The notes: a model not told the origin generated them from the sequence alone. Positions 53,619-61,606 are shown, counted from the stretch's first letter. The stretch: 64,000 nt of DNA from Cytophagales bacterium (GCA_020402945.1 JADBYQ010000060.1:55737-119736), one strand, 5' to 3'. A program made the numbers and translations.

Positions 53619-54669
53619 CATCAATACAGCCGCACCTGATCAAGCCAAGTCCAAGGTGCTCATTATCTATACGGGTGGCACATTTGGTATGGCCTATGAT
53701 GCGAGGGGCGTTTTGATTCCTTTTGACTTTTCGTTGATCTTGCACCACTTGCCGGCTCTTCGGAGTTTGCAACTTGACTTGACGGTAATCTCATTTGATC
53801 AACCGATCGATTCGTCTAATATAGGCCCACCCCACTGGAAGGAAATTGGGCAAATCATTTTTGATCATTATGCCGATCAAGATGGCTTTGTTGTTTTGCA
53901 TGGTACCGATACCATGTCCTTTACGGCATCCGCTCTCAGTTTTATGCTGCAGGGTTTAGGCAAACCCGTTGTTTTTACTGGTGCACAACTTCCGATCAGC
54001 GAACCGAGGTCGGATGCGAGAGAAAATTTAATTACGGCCTTGGAGATCGCATCAGCGAAGACAAAAGAGGGAAAGGCCATGGTTCCAGAAGTGTGTTTGT
54101 ATTTTGACAGTGCCTTATTGAGGGGAAATCGATCTAGAAAAGTAGAGAGTATGCATTTTGATGCATTTCAATCGGAAAACTATCCGGCCCTGGCAAAGGC
54201 TGGGGTCGCCATTGATTATAATGATGCAGCGATTCACAAAGTTTCTGTTCCTAAAGCACTCAAGTTGAGGACGCGGTTTGACACTGGTATCGCCATCTTG
54301 AAATTGTTCCCGGGAATTCCCAACGACACCATTGAAGCTATTCTTTCTACCAGAGGCTTACGAGCTCTAGTTATCGAAACCTTCGGGTCTGGCAATGCCC
54401 CGTATTCACCTTGGCTTAAGCAGATATTAAAGGACAGGATTGAACAAGGTCTCATTGTTCTCAATATTTCGCAATGCCCGGGCGGTATGGTGGAGCAAGG
54501 AAGATACGAAACAGGCAAATGGTTGGAGGAAATTGGCGTTATCAGTGGACGCGACATGACTAGCGAAGCTGCCGTACCTAAACTAATGATTTTGATAGGG
54601 GAGCAGGGAGTAGAAAAAGCAAAAGAATTGATAGGTAAGCCGTTAGCAGGGGAAATGAGCGAGTATTAG
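53599..54669 (+). CDS. ansA: Type I (cytoplasmic) L-asparaginase
   Basis: 356 residues. Hydrolyses asparagine to aspartate and ammonia. The first catalytic Thr lies in IIYTGGTFGMAYD, the second in VVLHGTDTMSFTASALSF. Further conserved parts are FTGAQLPISEPRSDARENLI and GSGNAPYSPW. No signal peptide, so cytoplasmic. It is the last gene of the core run; accessory sequence begins right after its stop codon. Confidence 0.94.
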   Translation: MSYQIVNINTAAPDQAKSKVLIIYTGGTFGMAYDARGVLIPFDFSLILHHLPALRSLQLDLTVISFDQPIDSSNIGPPHWKEIGQIIFDHYADQDGFVVLHGTDTMSFTASALSFMLQGLGKPVVFTGAQLPISEPRSDARENLITALEIASAKTKEGKAMVPEVCLYFDSALLRGNRSRKVESMHFDAFQSENYPALAKAGVAIDYNDAAIHKVSVPKALKLRTRFDTGIAILKLFPGIPNDTIEAILSTRGLRALVIETFGSGNAPYSPWLKQILKDRIEQGLIVLNISQCPGGMVEQGRYETGKWLEEIGVISGRDMTSEAAVPKLMILIGEQGVEKAKELIGKPLAGEMSEY

Positions 54670-54680
54670 CCTACAAATCC

Positions 54681-54758
54681 CCTCCTACGCTGAAGCTACG
54701 GAGGGTTAAGCCGAGACGGAGTGATTCGACTTGTCCTCCGTAGCATTAGCGAAGGAGG
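54681..54758. repeat. Inverted pair of 24-base palindromic units downstream of ansA
   Basis: The unit CCTCCTACGCTGAAGCTACG + GAGG (54681-54704) and its inverted copy at 54735-54758 differ at about three positions and can form a large hairpin. Each unit is itself an imperfect palindrome. A third unit, in direct orientation to the first, lies at 55069-55092 on the far side of the GIY-YIG gene. Confidence 0.8.
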
Positions 54759-54774
54759 ATCGGTCAAATAGTTA

Positions 54775-55035
54775 TTACTTGGGCAGCGGTTGACGAATGA
54801 AATGCTTATTTTTAAAAGCAATCCCGGAACCAGACTTCAGGTATTTTTCAAAGGAGAAAGCATCTTCCTTTTTCTTGAAGGCGCAATAAAAAACTAACTC
54901 AACCGGAAGCCTTGTTTTAGTATATTCGACATAACCCTGAAGATGCCTCGCCAAACGTGCATCAATGTCGTTGGTGCATCCCGTGTAGAAAGTGTTGTCT
55001 ACGCATTTAAGAATATAAACGAATTGCATATTCAA
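54775..55035 (-). CDS. GIY-YIG nuclease-family protein
   Basis: 86 residues containing a single GIY-YIG domain: FVYILKCVDNTFYTGCTNDI is the motif region (VYI...YTG), followed by DARLARHLQGYVEYTKTRLP and FSFEKYLKSGSG with the metal Glu in SFEKYL. Proteins of this size are common in many copies in Bacteroidota; their DNA targets are unknown. The gene is bracketed by short repeats (54681-54758 and 55069-55092), as if the gene and repeats moved together. Confidence 0.9.
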   Translation of the reverse strand: MNMQFVYILKCVDNTFYTGCTNDIDARLARHLQGYVEYTKTRLPVELVFYCAFKKKEDAFSFEKYLKSGSGIAFKNKHFIRQPLPK

Positions 55036-55068
55036 AACCCTCTTATGATTGTGGTAGTGAGGTTAACA

Positions 55069-55092
55069 CTCCTACGCTGAAGCTACGGAGGG
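55069..55092. repeat. Third copy of the palindromic unit, upstream of the GIY-YIG gene
   Basis: CTCCTACGCTGAAGCTACGG + AGGG, identical in core to 54682-54705. The following bases (GGGTAAAGCGGAGAGGGAGG against GGGTTAAGCCGAGACGGAG) are also alike, so the GIY-YIG gene lies between direct repeats of about 45 bases. Confidence 0.8.
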
Positions 55093-55138
55093 TAAAGCGG
55101 AGAGGGAGGTGTCCGATTGTTGAATCAGTAAGCCATTT

Positions 55139-55223
55139 GTAGTAACAAAAAAGCGATTTTTAGCTAATTGAGTTTACTTTACGTTTACCTTTGTTTCAGA
55201 AAGTAGTAACATAAAGTAGTAAC
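55139..55223 (+). promoter_or_regulatory. Three GTAGTAAC copies and a promoter-like box before the integrase
   Basis: GTAGTAAC occurs at 55139, 55203 and 55216, the last ending 4 bases before the integrase ATG. Between the first two lies TACCTTTG (55186-55193), matching TAnnTTTG, with TTG at 55168-55170. The short repeats could be arm-type binding sites of the integrase or sites for its autoregulation. Confidence 0.4.
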
Positions 55224-55227
55224 AATT

Positions 55228-56454
55228 ATGAAAGCAGAATTTCAGGTAACTTATTTCTTGTGGATCGCACGCAAGGATAAATCAGGGCTGGCACCTGTTT
55301 ACATTCGCAGTAAGCAGAACAGCGACAAACAAATCGCTTACAATACAGGCGTGAAACTTCACAAAGAGCAATGGAAAGAAGGCAAGAACCGTCCTAAGTC
55401 CATGCCGGATAAACTGACAGAACTTGAAGGCAAGCTGCAAGCGACTTACAAAGACCTTGTCGCGCAAGGCCATGAACCTGATCTTAAAGCTTTGCTTTTT
55501 CATCTCAATGACTCGAGAAAGCCGACTGATAAAAACATAGTAGCATGGTGCGATGATTATCTGAAAGCGCCATATTCAGCGGGCCAGAAAAAATCAGTTG
55601 CTACCTTAAAAACCAATTTGGCTGGTGATGCGAAAAAAAGGAAAGCAGGGTTCAATCCCTCACTGACGTTTGACAAGCTGACCAAACCGAGAATTAAATC
55701 CTTCTTTGAATGGCTAACCGCTCAGGGCGTTGCGAATAATAGCCAGTACAAGCGGTTACGCGCTTTGATTAATGTTGCCGAACATGCCAACCTCAACATT
55801 GCAGAATTGAAGAATTATGAAATGCCGTATTCAACTGCCAACGCATTAAAACCAAGACTGACTTGGCAGGAGGTTAAAAAGGTAATAGACACAGAAGCCA
55901 AAACAGAATTAGAGCAAGTTGCCAAAGATGTTTTTTTGTTGGCCTGTTTCTCAGGGCTTCGAATTGATGATATTCTGACTTTGAATCAGGGTGAACTTCA
56001 TAAGTTCTACTATGAACGTACACAGAACAAAACAAAGCTTCCTGTATTGGTTACAATCCATAGGCACAATGAAAGGCTATTCAAAAAATACATTGATGGC
56101 GTTGGCTATACAAGACAGACCTTGTCAGCAGCCCTTAAACCGTTATTAAAACGCTCAGGATTGACTAAGAAGGTAACGAGGGTGCAAGCGGTCGGCTTTG
56201 CGTTCAATGATGTTGTAAGGGCTAAATATGAAGAAATAGCGTTCCACTCAGGCAGAAGGTTTTACGCCCGACTGTTGAATGATTTAGGATGCGGAGGCGA
56301 GATTGCCCGGGATGAGCTAGGGCATAGTTTTAAATCAATTACTGATTTATACGCAGGATCTCAAGAGCATAACTACCGGGTGGCACGTGTTCGCAAAGCG
56401 ATTGAAAGCATAAAAGAAATATACGAGGAATTGGCTTTAATGAAAGTAGCATGA
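55228..56454 (+). CDS. Tyrosine recombinase, Bacteroidetes mobile-element type
   Basis: 408 residues. An N-terminal arm-binding domain (about 1-90), a SAM-like core-binding domain (about 100-200) and the catalytic domain. The catalytic residues are Arg245 in FSGLRIDDILTLN, His340 and Arg343 in FHSGRRFYARLL, His366 in LGHSFKSITDLYAG and Tyr374 as nucleophile. This type integrates conjugative transposons and genomic islands. It is not an integron integrase: the IntI-specific insert is not seen. It marks the left part of the accessory region. I see no tRNA or obvious att core beside it. Confidence 0.93.
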   Translation: MKAEFQVTYFLWIARKDKSGLAPVYIRSKQNSDKQIAYNTGVKLHKEQWKEGKNRPKSMPDKLTELEGKLQATYKDLVAQGHEPDLKALLFHLNDSRKPTDKNIVAWCDDYLKAPYSAGQKKSVATLKTNLAGDAKKRKAGFNPSLTFDKLTKPRIKSFFEWLTAQGVANNSQYKRLRALINVAEHANLNIAELKNYEMPYSTANALKPRLTWQEVKKVIDTEAKTELEQVAKDVFLLACFSGLRIDDILTLNQGELHKFYYERTQNKTKLPVLVTIHRHNERLFKKYIDGVGYTRQTLSAALKPLLKRSGLTKKVTRVQAVGFAFNDVVRAKYEEIAFHSGRRFYARLLNDLGCGGEIARDELGHSFKSITDLYAGSQEHNYRVARVRKAIESIKEIYEELALMKVA

Positions 56455-56645
56455 GGGAAACACTATTTACGAAAGATTATGTCCAATGCCGCCCAGGAAA
56501 TTGACAAGAAGGCACATTTTAAAAGCGAATCAATTTGATTCTTAGCGTTGTGTAATTCTTCTGTCGGAAGATATTTTAACATGACGTTGTCGAATATGAA
56601 AGCATTTGATTTTTTTAAGTAAGGTTAAGCCCTAACACATACATC

Positions 56646-56819
56646 ATGGCAAAACCCAAAATACGAAGAATGTCTGAAGCAGAAGCCGAGCAGATAGGAG
56701 CTTCTCGAAACTTAAACAAAAAGGATGAGGAGGCAAAGGCTAAAGTATCTACTCCGCAATTTAGGGCTTTCTATAATTCACTGCCGAAACAGAGAAAGTC
56801 AACCAGTAAGAAGAAATAA
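56646..56819 (+). CDS. 57-residue basic protein, tandem paralogue 1
   Basis: A short ORF starting MAKPKIRRMSEAEAEQIGAS and ending SLPKQRKSTSKKK. Highly charged, strongly basic at both ends. About 35 of 57 residues are identical to the next small gene (56940), with the same length and the same ends. That conservation across a duplication is the best evidence that both are genes. No function is known; nucleic-acid binding is a guess from charge. The 190 bases before it, after the integrase gene, hold nothing I can name. Confidence 0.65.
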   Translation: MAKPKIRRMSEAEAEQIGASRNLNKKDEEAKAKVSTPQFRAFYNSLPKQRKSTSKKK

Positions 56820-56939
56820 TTGCTGGGAATAGAAGTGACGAGGGTCATTAAATCTTTCGAAAAGAAGATTTCTCAATTACCGAAAGACTGAAAAAATAAA
56901 TGAAAAACAATTTCACGCTTTTTTATATAGAACTACAAA

Positions 56940-57113
56940 ATGGCAAAACCCAAAATACGTAGAATGTCTAAGGCAAGATCCGAAGAAATAAGAAAGGCAA
57001 AAAGCTTAAATAGAAAGGACGATGAGGCAAGGGCAGCGTTATCTAAACCGGGAGTTATGGCTTTCTTTGACTCACTGCCCAAACAGAGAAAGTCAATCAA
57101 GAAGAAAAAATGA
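56940..57113 (+). CDS. 57-residue basic protein, tandem paralogue 2
   Basis: A second copy of the preceding small protein: begins MAKPKIRRMSKARSEEIRKA and ends SLPKQRKSIKKKK. First ten residues and the SLPKQRKS block are identical to paralogue 1, while the centre has drifted with mostly conservative changes (R/K, D/E). The coding sequence therefore appears to be under selection. It lies 120 bases after the first copy and 123 bases before an HTH gene. Confidence 0.65.
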   Translation: MAKPKIRRMSKARSEEIRKAKSLNRKDDEARAALSKPGVMAFFDSLPKQRKSIKKKK

Positions 57114-57172
57114 TTGGACGAAAGGCTTATTGAAAAACAATAGGTGCATTAGGCATTTTCAATAACTCTGTT

Positions 57173-57194
57173 TTAGCACAGTTATCTGTGCGTT
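57173..57194. promoter_or_regulatory. Operator-like palindrome before the HTH gene
   Basis: GCACAG TTAT CTGTGC (57176-57191) is a perfect 6-bp inverted repeat with a 4-base centre, flanked by TTA and TTAA. It lies about 45 bases upstream of the HTH regulator start and is a plausible autoregulatory binding site. Confidence 0.35.
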
Positions 57195-57236
57195 AACCTC
57201 GATTTTACTTCATACTGCACATATAAATGTGAATAA

Positions 57237-57548
57237 ATGACAACTATTTATGATTTTTCAGATGGGGCGTTAGAGAAACAGATTGGTCAGTTTCTTCGAT
57301 ACGTCAGGATACAAAATAAATTAACACAGCTTGAGGCGGCTCGCCTTTCTGGTGTGCATCGAAATACAGTTTCAAGCATCGAAGGAGGTGCCGGAGGAAC
57401 GGTGTCAACACTCGTTCAATTACTTAGAACCTATAAATACCTTCACCTGATCGAGCCGATGAAACCTCTTCCCATAGAATTAAGTCCAATTCAACTATGG
57501 AAGCTTCAGCAGAAGAGAAAACGAAAAGTAAAACATCCGAAAAAATAA
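57237..57548 (+). CDS. XRE-family helix-turn-helix regulator
   Basis: 103 residues. The HTH (about 17-70) is LTQLEAARLSGVHRNTVSSI, a HipB-like XRE domain, preceded by FLRYVRIQNK and followed by TLVQLLRTYKYLHLIEPM. The tail is very basic (KLQQKRKRKVKHPKK). HipB-type regulators normally accompany a HipA kinase or another toxin; none is adjacent here. It is followed by about 270 AT-rich bases without a gene before the MazE-type antitoxin. Confidence 0.85.
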   Translation: MTTIYDFSDGALEKQIGQFLRYVRIQNKLTQLEAARLSGVHRNTVSSIEGGAGGTVSTLVQLLRTYKYLHLIEPMKPLPIELSPIQLWKLQQKRKRKVKHPKK

Positions 57549-57819
57549 CGATGACCTAATGACATTGATTTATTTTCGTAAAGTGCATTATTTCTTAGAG
57601 ATTTTCAATTGCGGTTATATAACTTTTGTGTTTAAAATCTTAATGTCTCGAATAACGGAAGTTTATTGGTACTCTCACTATGAGGAAGGCGTTGCAATAG
57701 CCCTAACAGTCCCATAAACTCGTTTCATCAATGAGTCTTACGAAGTACCGTTTTATTACGACTTAATTAAAGTAATAACAATATTATAACATTATCAAAA
57801 ATTAACCGTTATTTGAGTT

Positions 57820-58110
57820 ATGGAAAAGACATTAACAGTGGTCGGTAATAGCAAAGCTGTTATCCTGCCGGCACAAATGGTAAAAAAGTTAGGTGGAGAT
57901 AAGGTAATCATTGAGGAGACTGAAGATGGGATTTTAATCAGGACTGCCGTCAAATCATCTTTCCAGAAAGCCGTTGACAAGATGAGAAAGAATAAAGCCG
58001 CCATATATAAACGGATTGAGATTCAAGCTTCAGATCCAGAAACAATCAAGTATTATTCAAACCCATCCAATAATTTTGCTGATTTAGACACCGAGATAAT
58101 TGAGAGATGA
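57820..58110 (+). CDS. AbrB/MazE-type antitoxin
   Basis: 96 residues. SpoVT/AbrB swapped-hairpin domain at the N-terminus: TLTVVGNSKAVILPAQMVKK, then VIIEETEDGILIRTA. The C-terminal part (about 45-96) is extended and charged, as expected for toxin binding. The last base of the stop region overlaps the toxin gene as ATGA. The upstream region has repeated ATAACA elements (57776-57793) that could be an operator. Confidence 0.85.
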   Translation: MEKTLTVVGNSKAVILPAQMVKKLGGDKVIIEETEDGILIRTAVKSSFQKAVDKMRKNKAAIYKRIEIQASDPETIKYYSNPSNNFADLDTEIIER

Positions 58111-58442
58111 AACAAAGCGAAATTTGGTTGGTTGATTTTTCTCCGAGAGTAGGTCAAGAAATTGATAAGGTAAGGCCTGGCATTATTGTAAATCATGATA
58201 GCATCGGAGCTTTAGAATTGAAAGTTGTTGTTCCAGTAACTGATCCAGCTCGATCAATCCGTGATTGGCATTTCTCTTTAAGCCCTACATTGGAAAATGG
58301 CTTATCTAAAGAAAGCATTGCTGATTGTTTTCAAATCAAATCAATTTCTCACAACAGATTTGTAAAACGTTTAGGCAAGTTATCGCAAAAGGAAATGGAA
58401 GGGATTAAATTAACCTTAATGACAGTTTTAGATCTATTTTAA
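58107..58442 (+). CDS. MazF/PemK-type toxin endoribonuclease
   Basis: 111 residues. Conserved MazF parts: QSEIWLVDFSPRVGQEIDKV, RPGIIVNHD, VVVPVTDPARS and DCFQIKSISHNRFVKRLGKL, including the catalytic Arg in the KVRP segment and Thr in PVTDP. It cleaves mRNA at short sequences when free of the antitoxin. Overlap with the antitoxin gene is 4 bases, the standard toxin-antitoxin layout. It appears intact. Confidence 0.9.
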   Translation: MKQSEIWLVDFSPRVGQEIDKVRPGIIVNHDSIGALELKVVVPVTDPARSIRDWHFSLSPTLENGLSKESIADCFQIKSISHNRFVKRLGKLSQKEMEGIKLTLMTVLDLF

Positions 58443-58497
58443 CAGCCCCATTAAACGATGTAAACAAAAGGAAAAAAGTATAGTACAGATTGCCAAA

Positions 58498-59262
58498 ATG
58501 ATTAAAATCCAGTACTGTTCAGATATCCATCTAGAATTTATTGATAACGCTCTTTTCATGGAGGCGAATCCAATAATACCGACTGGAGAAATACTCATCC
58601 TCGCAGGAGATATAATACCCTTCCGCTCAATTGAGAAAGCAAATCGATTCTTCGATTTTATTTCAGAAAATTTCGAAAAGGCCTATTGGTTGCCCGGTAA
58701 TCACGAATATTATCATGGCGACCTTAAAGATCGAAGTGGGTCATTTCACGAGAAGATTAGAAGTAATATTCATCTTATCAACAATACCGCTGTTGAATAT
58801 CAGAAAGTGCGTTTTGTTTTTTCAACACTTTGGTCTGCTATCAGCCCTGGAAATCAATGGCAGATTCAGCAAGGCATGTCCGACTTTCAGGAAATTAGCT
58901 TTCATGGTAACCGGTTCACCGCTTTTGAATACAACGAACTGCATCTAAATTCATTGAATTTTTTGAGTTCTGAGTTTGAACGCGTGGGTAGCAAAACAGT
59001 CGTTGTAACGCACCACGTTCCTACATTTATGCACTATCCCGAAATGTATAGGGGAAGTATTTTGAACGAAGGATTTGCATCGGAACAATTTGAGCTAATC
59101 AACCGGTGTGGCGCAGAATACTGGATTTATGGACATCATCACGGACCAGTCACTGGTTTTACAATTGGCTCAACCCGTTTGATTTCGAATCAATTGGGAT
59201 ATGTTAGCGAGAACCAGCATATGGAGTTTCGAAACGATGCGTATTTTACAATATGGCATTGA
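58498..59262 (+). CDS. Calcineurin-like metallophosphoesterase
   Basis: 254 residues. The five metal motifs are seen: SDIHLEF, LAGDIIPF, LPGNHEYYHGD, VVTHHVPTF and IYGHHHGP. A cytoplasmic phosphoesterase of unknown substrate, similar to proteins annotated as metallophosphatases in mobile regions. It lies 55 bases after the toxin gene. From its end to the ATPase gene at 59626 there are 363 bases with no gene: the 85-bp repeat (59322-59406), about 150 bases with nothing recognised, and the partial attC-like site at 59561. Confidence 0.9.
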   Translation: MIKIQYCSDIHLEFIDNALFMEANPIIPTGEILILAGDIIPFRSIEKANRFFDFISENFEKAYWLPGNHEYYHGDLKDRSGSFHEKIRSNIHLINNTAVEYQKVRFVFSTLWSAISPGNQWQIQQGMSDFQEISFHGNRFTAFEYNELHLNSLNFLSSEFERVGSKTVVVTHHVPTFMHYPEMYRGSILNEGFASEQFELINRCGAEYWIYGHHHGPVTGFTIGSTRLISNQLGYVSENQHMEFRNDAYFTIWH

Positions 59263-59321
59263 ATATTGGTGACAAGTACTTAGATCGCTAAATCTCCAAT
59301 TATGAACAGAAAGGCAGATAG

Positions 59322-59406
59322 GACAATCTCCTACCACCTCTTCCAAGAATCGTTTTATTAGGCTATTTTTATCGGAATGTGGGCTATAGTGGCCTGGTAG
59401 AAACAT
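59322..59406. repeat. 85-bp direct repeat, left copy
   Basis: Starts GACAATCTCCTACCACCTCT and ends GCCTGGTAGAAACAT. It matches 63911-63995 over 85 bases with three differences, in the same orientation. On the minus strand both copies read as an open start, M-(F/L)-LPGHY followed by SDKNSLIKRFLEEVVGDC, so the repeat may be the 5' end of a transposase or other gene. Both copies break off at exactly the same base (the GACAATC end). Confidence 0.9.
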
Positions 59407-59560
59407 AGGTAATTAAATTCACAAATGGGTTTATCTGGACGTGCACATCGCAGGAAAGTCGTAGCTGTGCGAGGCTTAATATGTAGAATGGAGATACCAC
59501 ACTTTGGGTGATTGATTTTTTATAAAAAAATCGGCACTTTGTTAATAGGATACGCAACTA

Positions 59561-59606
59561 AAAACGGCTTGTCGAAGACTCAGTCTCCGATATAAAACCG
59601 TTGGGC
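59561..59606 (+). repeat. Partial attC-like site S0 (right half)
   Basis: CGGCTTGTCGAAGACTCAGT followed by CTCCGATATAAAACCGTTGGGC. It aligns loosely with the right half of the full site at 60947-61071 (shared CGGCTT, CGAA, TAAAA and GTTGG). It ends in GTTGGGC, which fits the integron core GTTRRRY, directly before the leading end of the ATPase cassette. Confidence 0.5.
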
Positions 59607-59625
59607 GCAATTATAGTTTTAGTTT

Positions 59626-60942
59626 ATGGCAACTTACGACACAAATAAAGTATTTACTCCGACAACTCCGGCAATTAATACTTTTGTCGCCCGTGACCAT
59701 AAGATAAATAAACATTTAAGGGACGCGTTAAATACACCTGGAAAACAGATTGTTTTATATGGACATTCCGGATGCGGAAAGACCACTTTAATAACGAATG
59801 AGTTAAAAAAGATATATGAAAACCATGTGACAACTAGGTGCATGGACGGAATGACTTTTGATAACATTATTCTTGATGCCTTTGACCAACTCGGCAAATT
59901 TTATAAAGAGACAACCACAAAAAATGAATTAAAAATTGCTCCTGAGGTTTCCATAGACTATCTGGACATCAAAGGCTCGATTAAATTATTTGAGGTATCC
60001 CGACAAAAAGAAACAACACACAAAAACTTCGTTCCACCACAGCTGACACCACAACGGTTAGGTAAGTTTTTTGGAGAATCAAAGTGTTGTTGGATTCTGG
60101 AAGACTTTCATAAAATTAGCGGGAGAGAAAAAACTAAGACGTCTCAGATAATGAAAGTGTTCATGGACATGGCTGTGGACTACGCGGAATTAAAATTAAT
60201 TGCATTGGGAGCAGTCGGTACCGCTAGACAAGTAATTGAATATGACAAAGAAATGAATAACAGAGTCTCAGAAATACTGATTCCTTATATGAAAGAAATT
60301 GAAATTGAGGGAATTATTGAGACTGGCGAACAACTTCTAAATATCAAATTTAATAAAGCCGTCAAGGACAAAATAGTTACATACTCTTGCGGACTTCCTT
60401 CAATCTGTCATCAGCTATGTTTAAATATCTGTTTCAATAAAAACGTTTTAAAAACACAAAAAGACAAAATAACCTTTACTCTGACTGACTTCGATGAGGC
60501 AATTGAAAAATTTGTCGAGGAGAGAAGTGACACCTTAAAAGCCGAGTTCGATAGGGCAATTAAGGTACCCAATCACTCTAGTGTAAATAGACCAATTGAA
60601 GTTTTAAAAGCTGCACTAAGGACTGGAAAAGATGAATTTTCATTTGACGATGTCTTTGTCAAAATTAGTGATAGCAAATCTCAAAAGGCCGAAATTGAGA
60701 AGGTAATTTTAGAGCTTTGCTCGATAAACAGAAGCGAAATTTTAGTCTATGACGAGAACTCCAATAAGTACAGGTTTAACAACTTATTTACTAAGAGTTA
60801 TGTCTCATTAAGATTTAGTGACGAGGAAGATACTGAAGCAAAAACTAAATCAAGAAGAGACCAAAAGATAGTTGACAGACTACTTGAGATAATTGAGAAA
60901 GATTTGGCGGACGACTTAGACCCATTTGAGGACGAACTATAA
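59626..60942 (+). CDS. AAA/STAND-type P-loop ATPase (cassette gene A)
   Basis: 438 residues. Walker A is LYGHSGCGKTTLI (about 44-56). Walker B is CCWILEDFHKI (about 158-168), where the second acidic residue is intact. GAVGTARQVIEYDKEMNNRV resembles a sensor-1/arginine region, and a winged-helix-like part may follow (about 300-400). The C-terminus is very acidic (DDLDPFEDEL). Related stand-alone ATPases occur among mobile and defence genes, but no partner gene is present, so I give no function. Upstream and downstream ends of the cassette are a 17-base inverted repeat (59600-59616 / 60937-60953, 16 of 17 match), the latter including the stop codon. Confidence 0.85.
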   Translation: MATYDTNKVFTPTTPAINTFVARDHKINKHLRDALNTPGKQIVLYGHSGCGKTTLITNELKKIYENHVTTRCMDGMTFDNIILDAFDQLGKFYKETTTKNELKIAPEVSIDYLDIKGSIKLFEVSRQKETTHKNFVPPQLTPQRLGKFFGESKCCWILEDFHKISGREKTKTSQIMKVFMDMAVDYAELKLIALGAVGTARQVIEYDKEMNNRVSEILIPYMKEIEIEGIIETGEQLLNIKFNKAVKDKIVTYSCGLPSICHQLCLNICFNKNVLKTQKDKITFTLTDFDEAIEKFVEERSDTLKAEFDRAIKVPNHSSVNRPIEVLKAALRTGKDEFSFDDVFVKISDSKSQKAEIEKVILELCSINRSEILVYDENSNKYRFNNLFTKSYVSLRFSDEEDTEAKTKSRRDQKIVDRLLEIIEKDLADDLDPFEDEL

Positions 60943-60946
60943 CTGC

Positions 60947-61071
60947 GCCCAACAAACTTTCTCCAATGGTGCGGTGACGTGTAGCTCAAAGTTTATATCT
61001 TCGTTCAACGTTTGGTATCGGGGACAGTGGCGGCTTCGAAAACACACCACTGAAGAATCTAAAAGTTGGCG
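60947..61071 (+). repeat. attC-like recombination site S1 (complete)
   Basis: About 125 bases, GCCCAAC at the left end and GTTGGCG at the right end. The arms are imperfectly complementary: CAATGGTG (left) against CACCACTG (right) in addition to the ends, giving an R''-L''-L'-R' layout. An inner hairpin CAAAGTT ... AAC-G-TTTG has one unpaired base, as in integron attC sites. The core GCGGTGACGTGTA (60971-60983) recurs at S2. It starts 4 bases after the stop codon of the ATPase gene. Confidence 0.6.
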
Positions 61072-61100
61072 GCTATGCTAAGCGACAAACGATAGAAAAT

Positions 61101-61550
61101 ATGACAGTTGAAGCACAGGTAACTATTAACAGCAACAAGACGGTGGTCTGGACAGCCATCTCTGGTATCCGACATACCGCGGAAATCCTTACTGGAGTCG
61201 AAAAGGTTGAGATTCTCAACGAACCAGCAAACGGACTTGTCGGACTAAAATGGCGCGAGACGCGATTGTATTTTGGAAAGTCCGTTGCTATTGACAAGTG
61301 GATTACGGATGCTACTGAAAATAGATTCTACAAAACAAGAGCAGAAATGGATGGATTTATTTTCTTAACTACAATGACTATTTCTGAGAGTGACGACAAA
61401 AAAATTAGATTAACGAGTTCTCATGAGACTAAATCGCAAGGTATCATTGCGAAGATAAAATCTCTACCGATGTTTTTTTTTAAAGGAATGTTGAAAAAGG
61501 CAATCCTTCAAGACCTAAACGACATTAAGACGGCAGTTGAACATAAATGA
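61101..61550 (+). CDS. SRPBCC-family protein (cassette gene B)
   Basis: 149 residues of the START-like/SRPBCC fold: MTVEAQVTINSNKTVVWTAI at the start, GVEKVEILNEPANGLVGLKW, and a C-terminal helix (FFKGMLKKAILQDLNDIKTA). These proteins bind hydrophobic ligands or act as cyclases; the function here is unknown. Its cassette ends GTTGGCGGCTATGCT (61065-61079) and AGCACAGCCTCTAAC (61601-61615) pair at 12 of 15 positions. No partner gene. Confidence 0.8.
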   Translation: MTVEAQVTINSNKTVVWTAISGIRHTAEILTGVEKVEILNEPANGLVGLKWRETRLYFGKSVAIDKWITDATENRFYKTRAEMDGFIFLTTMTISESDDKKIRLTSSHETKSQGIIAKIKSLPMFFFKGMLKKAILQDLNDIKTAVEHK

Positions 61551-61606
61551 CAACGCTGGACAAAAACGTTTTGACCGTGCGATTTCATCTTAAGACAAGA
61601 AGCACA

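Noticed and set aside
54682..55092. CRISPR-like interpretation of the three palindromic units around the GIY-YIG gene
   Set aside because: Spacing is irregular, one unit is inverted, and a gene lies between them.
55228..56454. Integron integrase (IntI) as the enzyme of the cassette array
   Set aside because: The recombinase has the arm-binding/SAM-like layout of Bacteroidetes mobile elements and I do not see the IntI-specific insert; it is also 4 kb from the array.
59170..59406. 78-residue minus-strand frame starting MFLPGHYSPHSDKN
   Set aside because: Only the first 28 residues are repeated at 63911-63995; the rest is antisense to the metallophosphoesterase. I treat it as part of a repeat, not a complete gene.
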